The notes under the pieces were generated by a model that worked only from the letters and a program-made list of their open reading frames with translations, searched no databases and was not told where the DNA came from. The position numbers and the translations under genes are program-made. A stretch of DNA of 64,000 nt from Paenibacillus xerothermodurans. GTDB lineage: Bacteria > Bacillota > Bacilli > Paenibacillales > NBRC-103111. Position 1 is the first letter of the stretch. Each line of letters starts with the position of its first letter. The DNA lies in contig NZ_NHRJ02000006.1 in assembly GCF_002220865.2 (NCBI RefSeq), positions 1 to 64,000 of the forward strand, written 5' to 3'. Of this stretch, positions 53,311 through 62,480 are shown one piece after another.

Positions 53311-53341
53311 AAAATAAGGAGTCCACTGAATTAGTGGCTCC
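53311..53341 (-). terminator. Intrinsic terminator of the acetyltransferase gene
   Basis: GGAG-T-CCACT and AGTGG-C-CTCC form an interrupted stem (53318-53341), followed on the minus strand by TTATTTT. It lies about 105 bases past the stop at 53446. Confidence 0.7.
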
Positions 53342-53445
53342 CTATTGTTGTTACATGTGGCTGTCATCGCGGCGCTTAGCAGTTAACTGTTTGTGGCCCG
53401 CTCAACTAGCAGCACGATCCGGTTGAGCTGTGCTGCACCCGCTCG

Positions 53446-53982
53446 CTATAGCTCATAGCGCTTCTCCCATGACCAAAATTGTGCGTCTTGTTGCGGAATA
53501 AGCTTGATTCCCATTTTGATCAGCAGCAAATTGTTACCGGCTTTGTCCTGCATTTCTTCTGCGTCAAAGGGCTTAAAGCCCAGCTTACGATATAGCAACA
53601 GCGCTCTTGTGTTGATGTTATGGCACATCAATTTTAACTGTCTGACGCCTGCTTCTTTTCTGGCTTTCTCCATCATCGTTTGGATAAGATATGCACCGGC
53701 ACCTTTTCGTCTGTGAGCGGGCGAAATAATGACGTTGCCCAACCAACAATGGCTGCCCTGTTGTACGTCATATAGATTGCTGTATCCCACAACTTCGTCA
53801 GACAAAGTGATCACCGTCGCCGCGTGCCGTTGGAGCGCTAACGCTTCGATTGCTGCGGGAAGGACTGGATACGTCCACCGCGGGTACATGTAAAACAGCT
53901 CCGACTCATTCTGTGGGAAGGCCGAGATTATTGCAAAATCGTCATTCCTGACCGGCCTATGCGCGTACATGCAATGCATCAC
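53446..53982 (-). CDS. GNAT-family N-acetyltransferase
   Basis: The product has 178 residues. The acetyl-CoA motif A reads WLGNVIISPAHRRKGAGAYL, with motif B around ALLLYRKLGFKPFDAEEM. The N-terminal half (FPQNESELFYMYPRWTYPV) resembles the GNAT subgroup near YjcK/RimI-type proteins. The substrate is unknown. AAAGGGG precedes the ATG pair. It is a single gene between the AraC regulator and the lactate permease. Confidence 0.83.
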   Translation of the reverse strand: MMHCMYAHRPVRNDDFAIISAFPQNESELFYMYPRWTYPVLPAAIEALALQRHAATVITLSDEVVGYSNLYDVQQGSHCWLGNVIISPAHRRKGAGAYLIQTMMEKARKEAGVRQLKLMCHNINTRALLLYRKLGFKPFDAEEMQDKAGNNLLLIKMGIKLIPQQDAQFWSWEKRYEL

Positions 53983-54066
53983 CCCTTTCGGTGGGAATGG
54001 ATGTGGGGCTCTTCATTTGAGTTTATATGCGTTCGGCCCATTTTATTACTGGCGTATGGCCCCCAA

Positions 54067-55752
54067 TCAGGGTACCATCCAGGAGAACACCGAAAACTGT
54101 AAGTAGGTGATCACGCAGACAAGCAGCACAAGGAAAATGCTGTGCCTCACAGTGAAGCGGAACAGCTTGGACTCGCTTCCCGACATGCCTACCGCTGCAC
54201 AGGCAACTGCGATGGATTGCGGCGAAATCATTTTGCCCATCACCCCTCCGCTGCAGTTCGCAGCCACAGCCAAAACGGGACTCATGCCGATGCTGGTGGC
54301 GGATACTTTTTGCAAATTCCCGAACAGCATGTTCGAAGAGGTATCCGAGCCAGTGATAAACACACCCAACCAGCCCAGCAGCGGCGAAACTAAAGGAAAC
54401 AGCATGCCGGCTGACGCGACGGCCTTGCCTAACGTAATGCTCATGCCGGATGAGTTAGTCACGTAAGCAAACCCGACAACCGAACAGATCGTAAGCAGCG
54501 GGATTCTCAGCTCATGCACGGTCTCTCCGAAAGTAGTCCACCAAGTTCTCCAGGGCACGGCCAAAATGAATTTGCTGACCACCGCGGCAAAAAGGACGGC
54601 TGTCCCGGCTGCGCCCAGCAGATCCAGCTTGAAAATGGCGGGGATAGGCTGCCCGTCCGCACCAATGATCAGGTTGTGGAGGCCCGGCACCGTCGGATGG
54701 AAGCTGAGCGCCCGGCCAATCATATTGATAGCCTCGAGGAAGCCGTTGTTTCCCTTATAGCCTCCGACCAACGCATCCTTGAAGCCGCTCACTCCCCAGA
54801 GCGAAATGAATATGGTAAGCACCAAAAACGGCGACCATGCTTTCAGAACCTTCCCGGCGGAATGGGGCGCATTAGGGACTTCGGACGTTGCAGCTATCGC
54901 CGCCATCGCCTCCTGCTCCGCGAAGCGTGAGATGGACTGCGGCTTCCACACCTTTAAAAAGAGCGTCAAACACAACATCGATACCAACGCGGACAGAATG
55001 TCGGGAAGCTCAGGTCCCAGAAAATTCGAAGTGAGGAACTGCGTCAGCGCGAACGATACGCCGGTCACTACGATGGCAGGCAGCACTTCCTTCGTCTTTT
55101 TCCAGCCGACCATCACCACCACCATGTACAGCGGGATAAACACCGAAATGAACGGCAGCTGCCGGCCGACCATCTTCGAAATATCCTGGACCGGAAGTCC
55201 TGTTGGGCCGGCTACCGCGGTGATGGGAATACCGATCGAGCCGAACGCTACCGGCGCTGTGTCGGCCAACAAGCATAATCCGGCGGCGGAGAGCGGGCTG
55301 AAGCCGAGTCCGATCAGTAATGCCGCACAGATGGCTACCGGCGCGCCAAACCCGGCGGCACCTTCCAGAAACGCCCCAAAGCAGAACGCGATCAGCAGAA
55401 GCTGAAGCCGGCTGTCTTCGGTAATCGAAACGATCGAAGTACGGATGATTTCGAATTGACCGGTTTTTACGGTGAGCTTGTACAAAAATACAGCGGTGAC
55501 AATGATCCACGCAATGGGAATTATACCGTAAACGCCGCCTTGGACCGCGGACATTAACGCCATAGTCACCGGCATCCCGTAGGCTGTCACCGCGATCAGC
55601 AGACAGACGCTGAGCGTGGCCAAACCTGCATAAATGCCCTTCATTCGCTTAATCGCGAGGGCCCAAAAGAAAAATAAAGTAGGTACGATTGCGACAAGTG
55701 CCGACAATGCCAAGCTGCCGTTCACCGGTATAAAATTCTGAGTCCATGTCAT
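54067..55752 (-). CDS. lldP: L-lactate/glycolate permease
   Basis: The product has 561 residues from the ATG at 55752 (MTWTQNFIPVNGSL); the frame is open to 55824 but the extra residues do not fit the family. GGGGTGAG lies upstream. The protein has about 13 membrane spans and LldP blocks such as FCFGAFLEGAAGFGAPVAI, SSNFLGPELPDILSALVS, LGWLGVFITGSDTSSN and MGKMISPQSIAVACAAVGM. It is part of a lactate or glycolate locus with the GntR regulator and GlcD/GlcF. Confidence 0.93.
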   Translation of the reverse strand: MTWTQNFIPVNGSLALSALVAIVPTLFFFWALAIKRMKGIYAGLATLSVCLLIAVTAYGMPVTMALMSAVQGGVYGIIPIAWIIVTAVFLYKLTVKTGQFEIIRTSIVSITEDSRLQLLLIAFCFGAFLEGAAGFGAPVAICAALLIGLGFSPLSAAGLCLLADTAPVAFGSIGIPITAVAGPTGLPVQDISKMVGRQLPFISVFIPLYMVVVMVGWKKTKEVLPAIVVTGVSFALTQFLTSNFLGPELPDILSALVSMLCLTLFLKVWKPQSISRFAEQEAMAAIAATSEVPNAPHSAGKVLKAWSPFLVLTIFISLWGVSGFKDALVGGYKGNNGFLEAINMIGRALSFHPTVPGLHNLIIGADGQPIPAIFKLDLLGAAGTAVLFAAVVSKFILAVPWRTWWTTFGETVHELRIPLLTICSVVGFAYVTNSSGMSITLGKAVASAGMLFPLVSPLLGWLGVFITGSDTSSNMLFGNLQKVSATSIGMSPVLAVAANCSGGVMGKMISPQSIAVACAAVGMSGSESKLFRFTVRHSIFLVLLVCVITYLQFSVFSWMVP

Positions 55753-55777
55753 AATTTGCTCACCCCAGCGAAATGTT

Positions 55778-55849
55778 AAAGCGCTTACGTGCATCTCGAT
55801 AAATATGTGCGATGATATGATCATCAGACGAATTTCTTGTAAGCGCTTT
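55778..55849. promoter_or_regulatory. Regulatory region of lldP: inverted 11-mers around a 15-bp palindrome
   Basis: AAAGCGCTTAC (55778-55788) and its exact reverse complement GTAAGCGCTTT (55839-55849) bracket the palindrome GATGATATGATCATC (55811-55825). The 11-mers resemble CcpA half-matched cre sites. The palindrome contains, on the minus strand, CTGATGATCAT, similar to the element before glcD. GntR/LldR-type and CcpA control of lldP is therefore likely. Confidence 0.6.
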
Positions 55850-55967
55850 TCAGATAGCCCTGATTATAGGGCATGTTCCCAGGTTTTGGCAAGTGTTGCA
55901 TCGAGGGCTAGGACCGACAACATGCCCCATAGAACAGTGTATCGGAGGACGCCAAAAATAATCTCTG

Positions 55968-56648
55968 TTAGTGTGGGAGACTCTGCATCACCTGTTCCAG
56001 ATGCTGCTTCATCATCCGAGATGCCTGCCGCACATCTTGCTGCACGATCGCCTCATAGATCGCCTTGTGTTCTTCGACCAACAAGTGAGGCGTCTGAGTG
56101 ACCTGTCTTAGCCACAAACGGCGGGAAGCCTGCATCATGTCACGCAGCGAAGCGGACAATCCTTCCATCATGGTGCGCAGGTATGGATTCTGTGACGCTC
56201 TCGCGATGGACAAATGAAAATTAGCGTCATGCAGCTGGCTGATTTCCTCATTGCCGATCGCGTCCTCCATTTGCTGCAGGCTTCTGCTTAGATCCGCTAT
56301 GTCTGCCTCGGTACGATACCGCGCGGCTAACTCGACACCGCCTACTTCTACGATTTCTCGCATCTGCATAAGCTTGCACAGATCTTCCTGATTGGCTGAC
56401 TTCATCTGCTCCAGCGTGGAATGCAGCGCATTGGCGGCCACATAGGTGCCTCCGCCTTGCTTGGATTCGATCAAGCCGTGTGCCTTCAAGTAAGACAGTG
56501 CTTCTCGAATGGTAGACCGGCCGACCCGGTACTGTGCGGCAAGGTTTTCTATGGTGTCAATTTTTTGTCCCGGCTTTAAGCGTTCAGTTTGAATCATGCG
56601 CTGCAGCTCGTCGGCGATGATTTCATAATTTTTTTGACCCAAATTCAT
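55968..56648 (-). CDS. GntR-family (FadR subfamily) regulator of lactate/glycolate genes
   Basis: The product has 226 residues. The winged helix is IENLAAQYRVGRSTIREALS with YLKAHGLIESKQGGGTYV. The FCD ligand domain has the expected Asp/His metal residues in LHDANFHLSIARASQN and VEEHKAIYEAI. The gene stands between lldP and the divergent glcD-glcF, and related DNA elements flank it on both sides. It resembles LutR/LldR-type repressors released by lactate. Confidence 0.9.
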   Translation of the reverse strand: MNLGQKNYEIIADELQRMIQTERLKPGQKIDTIENLAAQYRVGRSTIREALSYLKAHGLIESKQGGGTYVAANALHSTLEQMKSANQEDLCKLMQMREIVEVGGVELAARYRTEADIADLSRSLQQMEDAIGNEEISQLHDANFHLSIARASQNPYLRTMMEGLSASLRDMMQASRRLWLRQVTQTPHLLVEEHKAIYEAIVQQDVRQASRMMKQHLEQVMQSLPH

Positions 56649-56711
56649 GGCGCGCCCCTCGCTCCTGTAAAAAAAATGATATCAATAATCTACTACATTT
56701 CAGCAAATTAT

Positions 56712-56751
56712 GGTATACTCCATGAAAAATAGATCTGATGACCTGATAACT
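56712..56751 (+). promoter_or_regulatory. glcD promoter region with GntR-like element
   Basis: A TATACT (-10, 56714-56719 approximately) is followed by TCTGATGACCTGATAACT (56734-56751). The TCTGATGA core recurs, on the opposite strand, in the lldP regulatory palindrome. Its position just past the start of transcription suits a repressor. Confidence 0.5.
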
Positions 56752-56765
56752 AAGGAGGCGTTAAT

Positions 56766-58178
56766 GTGCTGTCAGCTGAATTGAAACACCGGTTGAGTGC
56801 GATCGTCGGTGATAAATATTATCTCGATACACCGAATGAATTGTATGCGCATTCATATGACGCGACACCCATTTTTCAAGCGATGCCCGATGCGGTGCTG
56901 CTGCCTGCGACGGCGCAGGAAGTGTCGGCGATTTTGCAGCTGGCTAACGAGCATGGCGTGCCGATCGTCCCCCGCGGTTCCGGCACCAATCTGGCCGGCG
57001 GGTGCATTCCCGTAGACGGGGGCATCGTGCTGAACATGACCAGATTTAATCGCATTCATGAAATCGATTCCAAAAACCTGACGGCCACCCTAGGTCCCGG
57101 CGTGGCCACGGCTGAGCTGCACAAGGCCGTTGAGGCGGAAGGTTTATTCTATCCTCCGGATCCCGGGAGCATGCGGATATCGACGGTCGGCGGCAACCTG
57201 GCTCAATGCGCCGGCGGCATGAGAGGCTTAAAGTACGGCGTAACCAAGGATTACATTATGGGGATCGAGTACGTCCTGCCGTCCGGTGAAATTTTGCGCT
57301 CCGGCGGCAAAAATGTTAAAGACGTCGCCGGCTACGACATGACCCGCTTGATGGTGGGCTCGGAAGGCACGCTCGGGGTCATCACCGAGATTACGGTGAA
57401 GCTTCTGCCCCTGCCGGCGACAAAACGCACGCTGGTTGCGTACTTCCACAATCTCACCGATGCCGCCCGCACTGTAGAACAAGTAATCGCCTCCCGGATT
57501 ATCCCGGCTACCATCGAGTTTCTGGATCAGTCCACCATGAAGGTGGTGGATGACTTTGCGAAGCTCGGTCTTCCGTTGAACATGAAATCGATGCTGCTGA
57601 TCGAGCAAGACGGCAGTGAAGATCAAGTCGTGCGCGACATCGCACAGATTGAGGAGATCGCTTGGTTGGAGGGAGCCGCAGACGTCCAGCTAGCGAGGAC
57701 GTTCGAGGATGGAGCGAAGCTGCTGGCTGCCCGCCGCTCAGCGCTGGCCGCTCTTTCCCGGCTGCGCCCGACTACCATACTGGAGGATGCCACGGTTCCC
57801 CGTTCCCGCTTGGCGGAAATGGTGGAGGAAGTGGAGCGGGTGGCGGAAAAGTATCAGCTGCAGATTTGTACGTTCGGGCATGCGGGCGATGGTAACCTCC
57901 ACCCCACATGTATGACCGATGAGCGGGATCAAGACGAGATTCACAAAGTGGAGCGAGCGTTCGAGGAAATCTTCCATGCCGCCATTCGGCTGGGCGGTAC
58001 GATCACGGGCGAGCATGGCGTAGGCATGGCGAAGATGGACTATCTGCCCCTCAAAGTCGGGGAAGGCGGAGTGGAACTGATGAAACGCATCAAGGCGGCA
58101 TTTGACCCTAACAACATTATGAATCCGGGTAAAATGTTCGCGAACAGCGCCCGTCGCAGAGTGGTGGTGCAGCAATGA
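56766..58178 (+). CDS. glcD: FAD-linked glycolate/D-lactate oxidase subunit
   Basis: The product has 470 residues from a GTG with AAGGAGG 7 bases upstream. The FAD-binding type 4 loop reads VPRGSGTNLAGGCIP, followed by NLTATLGPGVATAELHKAVE and GGMRGLKYGVTKDYI. The C-terminal cap has CTFGHAGDGNLHPT and TGEHGVGMAKMDYLP, typical of GlcD and D-lactate dehydrogenases. It overlaps glcF by ATGA. The electron partner is the iron-sulfur protein encoded next. Confidence 0.92.
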   Translation: MLSAELKHRLSAIVGDKYYLDTPNELYAHSYDATPIFQAMPDAVLLPATAQEVSAILQLANEHGVPIVPRGSGTNLAGGCIPVDGGIVLNMTRFNRIHEIDSKNLTATLGPGVATAELHKAVEAEGLFYPPDPGSMRISTVGGNLAQCAGGMRGLKYGVTKDYIMGIEYVLPSGEILRSGGKNVKDVAGYDMTRLMVGSEGTLGVITEITVKLLPLPATKRTLVAYFHNLTDAARTVEQVIASRIIPATIEFLDQSTMKVVDDFAKLGLPLNMKSMLLIEQDGSEDQVVRDIAQIEEIAWLEGAADVQLARTFEDGAKLLAARRSALAALSRLRPTTILEDATVPRSRLAEMVEEVERVAEKYQLQICTFGHAGDGNLHPTCMTDERDQDEIHKVERAFEEIFHAAIRLGGTITGEHGVGMAKMDYLPLKVGEGGVELMKRIKAAFDPNNIMNPGKMFANSARRRVVVQQ

Positions 58179-59503
58179 GCACCTTACCGCAGTCGCCGCC
58201 CGCTTGCCAAACGAAAGATGCAAAGACGCCGCCGCTCCACAGCTTCAACATGGATGAGATTATGAACTGCATGCACTGCGGGTTCTGCTTGCCCTCCTGC
58301 CCCACCTATCGGGAGACGGGGATGGAGTCGTACAGCCCCCGCGGCCGGATCGCTCTCATGAAGGGCGTTGCTAACAACAGGCTGAAAATAGACGCCGAGT
58401 TTGAAAAAAATATGTATGCCTGCTTGGGCTGCCGGGCGTGTGAAACGGCTTGTCCTGCCGGGGTTCCGTACGGAAGCCTCATTGAAACAGCCCGCAAGGC
58501 GGTCGAGGACAAGAAGAAAAGTGATACTGGCATGCCACTGGTTCGCAGGCTTATTTTCAACAAAGTGTTTCCCCATCCAAAGCGTATCAGAGCGCTTGGT
58601 ACTGCGTTATGGGCCGCTCAGGCCGCGGGACTGCAAGGGCTCGCCAGCAAAACCGGGCTTATCCGTATCCTGCCCCGGGAAATGGCGGAGATGCAATCCT
58701 CCGTGGAGAAAATCGCTTCGCCTATGGCGCGAAAGAAGCGGCGGGCGTACATGCACGCCGCACGTGAGCCACTGTACAAAGTGGGCCTGTTCACCGGATG
58801 CGTAATGGATGTCATGTTTTATGAGACGAATCAAGCCACCGCGAACCTGCTGAACAAGGTGGGATGCGACGTCATTTTTGTAGAGCAGCAGTCATGCTGC
58901 GGCGCACTGCATGCGCACGCGGGGGAAAAGGACGGTGCGGTCGACCTCGCGAAACGCAACATAGAAGCGTTCGAGAAAGCGGGGGTCGACTTCATTGTGA
59001 ACAATGCAGGCGGTTGCGGCGCCGCATTGAAGGAATATCATCACTGGTTTCATGACGATCCGGAATGGCAAGCGAGGGCCATGGCGTTTGTGGCAAAAGT
59101 GCGCGATGTGAACGAATTGCTGGCAGAGCTGCCGCCAACTGCGTTCACCAAGACGCTGAATCTCCGTGTGACTTACCAGGATTCCTGTCACCTGGCACAT
59201 GGCCAAGGAATTCGCAATCAGCCCCGTCAACTGCTGCGCAGCATCCCCGGAGTAGAGCTCGTCGAAATGAATAACGCGGACAGCTGCTGTGGATCGGCAG
59301 GGATATACAACATTACGAATTTCGATATGTCCATGCAAATATTGGACCATAAGATGGACGATGTGAAGTCCACGAAAGCAAATGTAATTGTGACCTCAAA
59401 CCCGGGTTGTCTGCTGCAAATGAGACAAGGCATTATCCGGGCCGGCCTGCAGGCACACATGGAAGCAGTGCACATTATGGATCTTCTGCACCGGGCGTTG
59501 TAA
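58175..59503 (+). CDS. glcF: Glycolate/lactate oxidase iron-sulfur subunit
   Basis: The product has 442 residues. Two 4Fe-4S motifs are present: CMHCGFCLPSCPTY and CLGCRACETACPAGV. Two CCG domains follow, with QQSCCGALHAHAGEKD and ADSCCGSAGIYNI. It accepts electrons from the FAD subunit and passes them to the respiratory chain at the membrane. Its ATG overlaps the glcD stop codon. No GlcE-type third subunit is present, as in many Firmicutes. Confidence 0.92.
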   Translation: MSTLPQSPPACQTKDAKTPPLHSFNMDEIMNCMHCGFCLPSCPTYRETGMESYSPRGRIALMKGVANNRLKIDAEFEKNMYACLGCRACETACPAGVPYGSLIETARKAVEDKKKSDTGMPLVRRLIFNKVFPHPKRIRALGTALWAAQAAGLQGLASKTGLIRILPREMAEMQSSVEKIASPMARKKRRAYMHAAREPLYKVGLFTGCVMDVMFYETNQATANLLNKVGCDVIFVEQQSCCGALHAHAGEKDGAVDLAKRNIEAFEKAGVDFIVNNAGGCGAALKEYHHWFHDDPEWQARAMAFVAKVRDVNELLAELPPTAFTKTLNLRVTYQDSCHLAHGQGIRNQPRQLLRSIPGVELVEMNNADSCCGSAGIYNITNFDMSMQILDHKMDDVKSTKANVIVTSNPGCLLQMRQGIIRAGLQAHMEAVHIMDLLHRAL

Positions 59504-59650
59504 AAGGGCGAGGCATGTTATCAGCCGAGCAGACGAAGCAGGGATTCAGGCATAGCATAAGCATTACTGCTCTGTGCTGCCGCGGCTTGTCGCCGGTTTG
59601 GGTGAGGGCTGCGGTGTGGATGGCCTCCGCTCTGTCCGTCACGCAGCGCG

Positions 59651-59737
59651 GCAACGCGCACCGGAATACGCCACGCAACGCGCGCCGGGACACGCCACGT
59701 AGCGCAGCAACGCGCACCGGAATCCGGCGCGCGTTGC
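59651..59737 (+). terminator. Direct repeats ending in a GC-rich hairpin (glcDF terminator)
   Basis: GCAACGCGCaCCGG occurs at 59651, in variant form at 59675, and again at 59707. The last copy pairs with CCGGCGCGCGTTGC (59724-59737) to form a 14-bp stem with one mismatch, followed on the plus strand by CTATTTGTGCTTGTTTTT. The repeats may have arisen by slippage around the terminator. Confidence 0.65.
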
Positions 59738-59884
59738 CTATTTGTGCTTGTTTTTGATATCCTCAGCTCGCTTTAATACGGCCTCGACTTGCTTCTGCGT
59801 TTTCTCCAAATCCTTGAACATCTTCTGGATCCCCTTGTTGTCCATGAGGAAATTTAATCCCGCTTTTAGCAGTCTTTTGTTCAA
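59738..59884 (-). CDS. Very small helical protein
   Basis: A 48-residue frame begins with a TTG at 59884, preceded by GGAGGGGGAGG. It reads NKRLLKAGLNFLMDNKGIQK, then MFKDLEKTQKQVEAVLKRAE and DIKNKHK: a short hydrophobic helix and a charged, coiled-coil-like helix. The regular heptad-like pattern and the strong ribosome binding site argue that it is real. No family is recognised. Confidence 0.5.
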   Translation of the reverse strand: MNKRLLKAGLNFLMDNKGIQKMFKDLEKTQKQVEAVLKRAEDIKNKHK

Positions 59885-60035
59885 TCCGGCCTCCCCCTCC
59901 ATCTACTTTTCTCACAGTTTATGGCAAACTATTGAGACACGTGTGAGCGGCCGTCACCGCGGGCATCGTTAATAGACAGGAGTGCTGCTGCTACAGAAAA
60001 GGTGGCAAAAAATAGCGCATGTCATGGTAAAATAC

Positions 60036-60047
60036 ATTGTATACAAT
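60036..60047. promoter_or_regulatory. Palindrome upstream of the K+ channel gene
   Basis: ATTGTATACAAT is a perfect 12-bp palindrome 46 bases before the channel start codon. It may be an operator or include a -10 box (TATACA). Confidence 0.35.
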
Positions 60048-60093
60048 TGTCGAATGTAATCGGATCGACGTGTGATCCGGCGAGGAGGAAGCG

Positions 60094-61137
60094 ATGCTTT
60101 TTTTCACAAGACTCATTTTGCGGCTCATCCGGGTAAGCAATATCTTCGTGTTCGGAGCGGCCGCAGTATTTATTTTTTCCACTTCGCTGCTCGCGTACCG
60201 GTTGGAGCCGGACACCTTTGAAACGCTATTCAACGCCCTTTGGTGGGTGATGACCACGGTTACCACAGTCGGCTACGGGGACTTTTACCCGCGCACAACG
60301 GCAGGCAAGTGGCTGGGCATGTTCCTATTCATATTTGGGGTGAGTTTGCTATCCATCACCATTAGCAAGGTCATCGACGCTCTTTTGGTGTATCAGAGAA
60401 AAAAGGAGGCAGGGAAATTGCAGTATCACGGGCAAAACCATTTTGTTATCATAGCATGGAGCAAACATGCAGAGCTGGCCATACTGGAGATCCTGAACAC
60501 GGACCCGTCTGCGGAGGTTGTGCTCATTGATTCAGCGGAAAAAACACCCCTAACTCACGACCGGGTACACTATGTACAGGGCAATCCGGTGCAGGAGGCT
60601 ACGCTTGTGATGGCTAACCTAGCTAAGGCCAGAGCCGTGTTCATATTTGCCGATGAAGTAACGGAAAATCACACTGTGATCCGTGACACGGCATTTATCG
60701 ACGGAAAAACTTTGCTGGTCGCCACGGCCATTGAGCGGAATTATCAACATGTACATACCATTGTGGAAGTCAAGGACGAGGGAAACATACGTAACTTTCA
60801 ACATGTGAAAGTGGATGAATTCATTTTGGGTAACGAAACCATTTCCCATCTGGCGGTACGTTCAGCGTTCAATCCCGGCGCCTCCAAAATTTTATCGCAA
60901 TTATTAACGCGAAGGGATGAAGGGGATCTTTTTCAAATTAACAAAAACCCTCAATGGACCACATACCGTGACGCCTTCGACGATCTGCTGAAGCAAGGAG
61001 CTACACTCATTGCGGACGGCGACAACCTCGGCATCAATCAGCGGCTGGACGACAAAATTCCAGACCAAGCGCAGCTGTTCGTGATCTGTGATAAAGCAGC
61101 GTACGAGAGGCTGGTGAGCAGGAGAGGTTCGCGCTAG
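60094..61137 (+). CDS. yugO: Two-helix potassium channel with RCK (TrkA-N) domain
   Basis: The product has 347 residues with GGAGGAAGCG before the ATG. Two membrane helices (NIFVFGAAAVFIFSTSLLAY and GKWLGMFLFIFGVSLLSITI) enclose the pore loop with the selectivity filter T58-V-G-Y-G-D63. A TrkA-N domain follows (NHFVIIAWSKHAELAILEIL), then a C-terminal regulatory part (TYRDAFDDLLKQGATLIADG). It matches the B. subtilis YugO pattern as I remember it; that channel releases K+ and is used in biofilm electrical signalling. Confidence 0.88.
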   Translation: MLFFTRLILRLIRVSNIFVFGAAAVFIFSTSLLAYRLEPDTFETLFNALWWVMTTVTTVGYGDFYPRTTAGKWLGMFLFIFGVSLLSITISKVIDALLVYQRKKEAGKLQYHGQNHFVIIAWSKHAELAILEILNTDPSAEVVLIDSAEKTPLTHDRVHYVQGNPVQEATLVMANLAKARAVFIFADEVTENHTVIRDTAFIDGKTLLVATAIERNYQHVHTIVEVKDEGNIRNFQHVKVDEFILGNETISHLAVRSAFNPGASKILSQLLTRRDEGDLFQINKNPQWTTYRDAFDDLLKQGATLIADGDNLGINQRLDDKIPDQAQLFVICDKAAYERLVSRRGSR

Positions 61138-61228
61138 GCTTGTGGAGGGTGGCAGAAAATTAAAAAAACAAGCCGGCCGGAGGCAGTCGTATTTCTGCCG
61201 CTCTCCGAGTCCAGCTCTTGCAAAACCA

Positions 61229-62410
61229 TTATTTGCGCAATTGCCCTTCACGCTGTTTGCGCGCCTCCGCGATACTGCTGTGAAAATCCGGCGTGGCACT
61301 CAATATCCAGTTCCGGTGCAGCACTGCCGTTTCGTCATGCTCCGGCTGCTCATACGGCCACTCCTCGCCTACGCCTTCAGCATACTCTTTCATCAGCAGC
61401 AGCATGGCAATGCTCCACTGCCGTGCCCCTCTCGTATTCGGCACCAGCGGGTAATACTGGTCGTAAGCGGAGCGAATCAACGCATGAACCACTTCCTGCA
61501 AAAGGCTTGGAATATGCGCCTGCTCCACTTTCGCCGCGAGATCCTCCGGCATGACTGGCTCGTCCGTAGACGCATGCTGCTCATATTCCTCTATAGCGAC
61601 AAAACCCTGCTGCATAGCGATCCAAAGCTTCATCCGGTCCAACGCAGGCTTGTACGACGCAGGCACCGTTATGGTCAGCTCCGGCGTCGGATCATCCAAA
61701 TTGATCACGAAAGATTCGCCCATCTTCACGATCTTCGCATTACCCCGTACGCCCAGCCACCTGAGTGCAAGCAGCGCATGCGTCCTCACCTTGCCGTCAA
61801 TCTGTTCGTTGCGGCATACCCTGCGTAGTAATCTCTCGCTTCTCGGATCAGGCAGCATACAGAGCAGCCGCACGCCCGACAGCACCGTCTCAGGGTCTGC
61901 CAGCCAAGATTCGGCTAAGCCGAAGATGGAGTCAATCGACTCGGTCAGAGTCCAGTCCAGCTCGATCCGGCGGTCTGCCAGCTCCTGCAGGCTGAGCATA
62001 CCCTGCTCTTTCAACACCTGTTCCCCGTGGTCCGCCAACATTGCGTTATAAGACCTCTCCAGGTCGTCGGCCATCTGAGTGAAGGTCTCCCGCTCCTGAG
62101 CGGTTGTGCCCACCCGGGTGGACATCGCACGAATCCATTGCGAGAGCGCCAAAGGATTATTTTGATACATCATCATCGCAAAGGATATCATATCCTTATC
62201 GTACGGCAGCTGCTGAGTCAGGGCGAATCTCGCCAAAATCGTCTGTGCGTCGTACTCTTTTCGCATCAAACTAAGTGCCAGCACCAGCCCATTCCAAGCG
62301 TTGCCATTCGTATTGTCCGCCAGTGTGGCGCGATAGAAACAAAAAGCTGACGCACCATACGATTCTTGCTGCAGGTACTGACGGCCCATGCCGCCGAAAT
62401 CTTGGCTCAT
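61229..62410 (-). CDS. HEAT/TPR-like repeat protein of unknown function
   Basis: The product has 393 residues from the ATG at 62410 (GGGGGATGAACT upstream); the frame extends to 62440. It is almost all helical. The first quarter is TPR-like (MGRQYLQQESYGASAFCFYR, GNAWNGLVLALSLM). The middle (VLSGVRLLCMLPDPRSERLL and RTHALLALRWLGVRGNAKIV) is HEAT-like. The C-terminal part (VHALIRSAYDQYYPLVPNTR) is another helical block. There is no signal or membrane segment. It is probably a protein-protein scaffold. Confidence 0.6.
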   Translation of the reverse strand: MSQDFGGMGRQYLQQESYGASAFCFYRATLADNTNGNAWNGLVLALSLMRKEYDAQTILARFALTQQLPYDKDMISFAMMMYQNNPLALSQWIRAMSTRVGTTAQERETFTQMADDLERSYNAMLADHGEQVLKEQGMLSLQELADRRIELDWTLTESIDSIFGLAESWLADPETVLSGVRLLCMLPDPRSERLLRRVCRNEQIDGKVRTHALLALRWLGVRGNAKIVKMGESFVINLDDPTPELTITVPASYKPALDRMKLWIAMQQGFVAIEEYEQHASTDEPVMPEDLAAKVEQAHIPSLLQEVVHALIRSAYDQYYPLVPNTRGARQWSIAMLLLMKEYAEGVGEEWPYEQPEHDETAVLHRNWILSATPDFHSSIAEARKQREGQLRK

Positions 62411-62480
62411 CCCCAGTTCATCCCCCGTGATTGTAGTCAAGACAAGTATACATCAGATGCCGATGATGCAAAACTGAATT

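Noticed and set aside
56766-59503. Assignment of glcD-glcF to L-lactate LutABC
   Set aside because: LutABC has a different make-up (a CCG protein, an iron-sulfur protein with a DUF162 part, and a small DUF162 protein). Here a GlcD-type flavoprotein is present instead.
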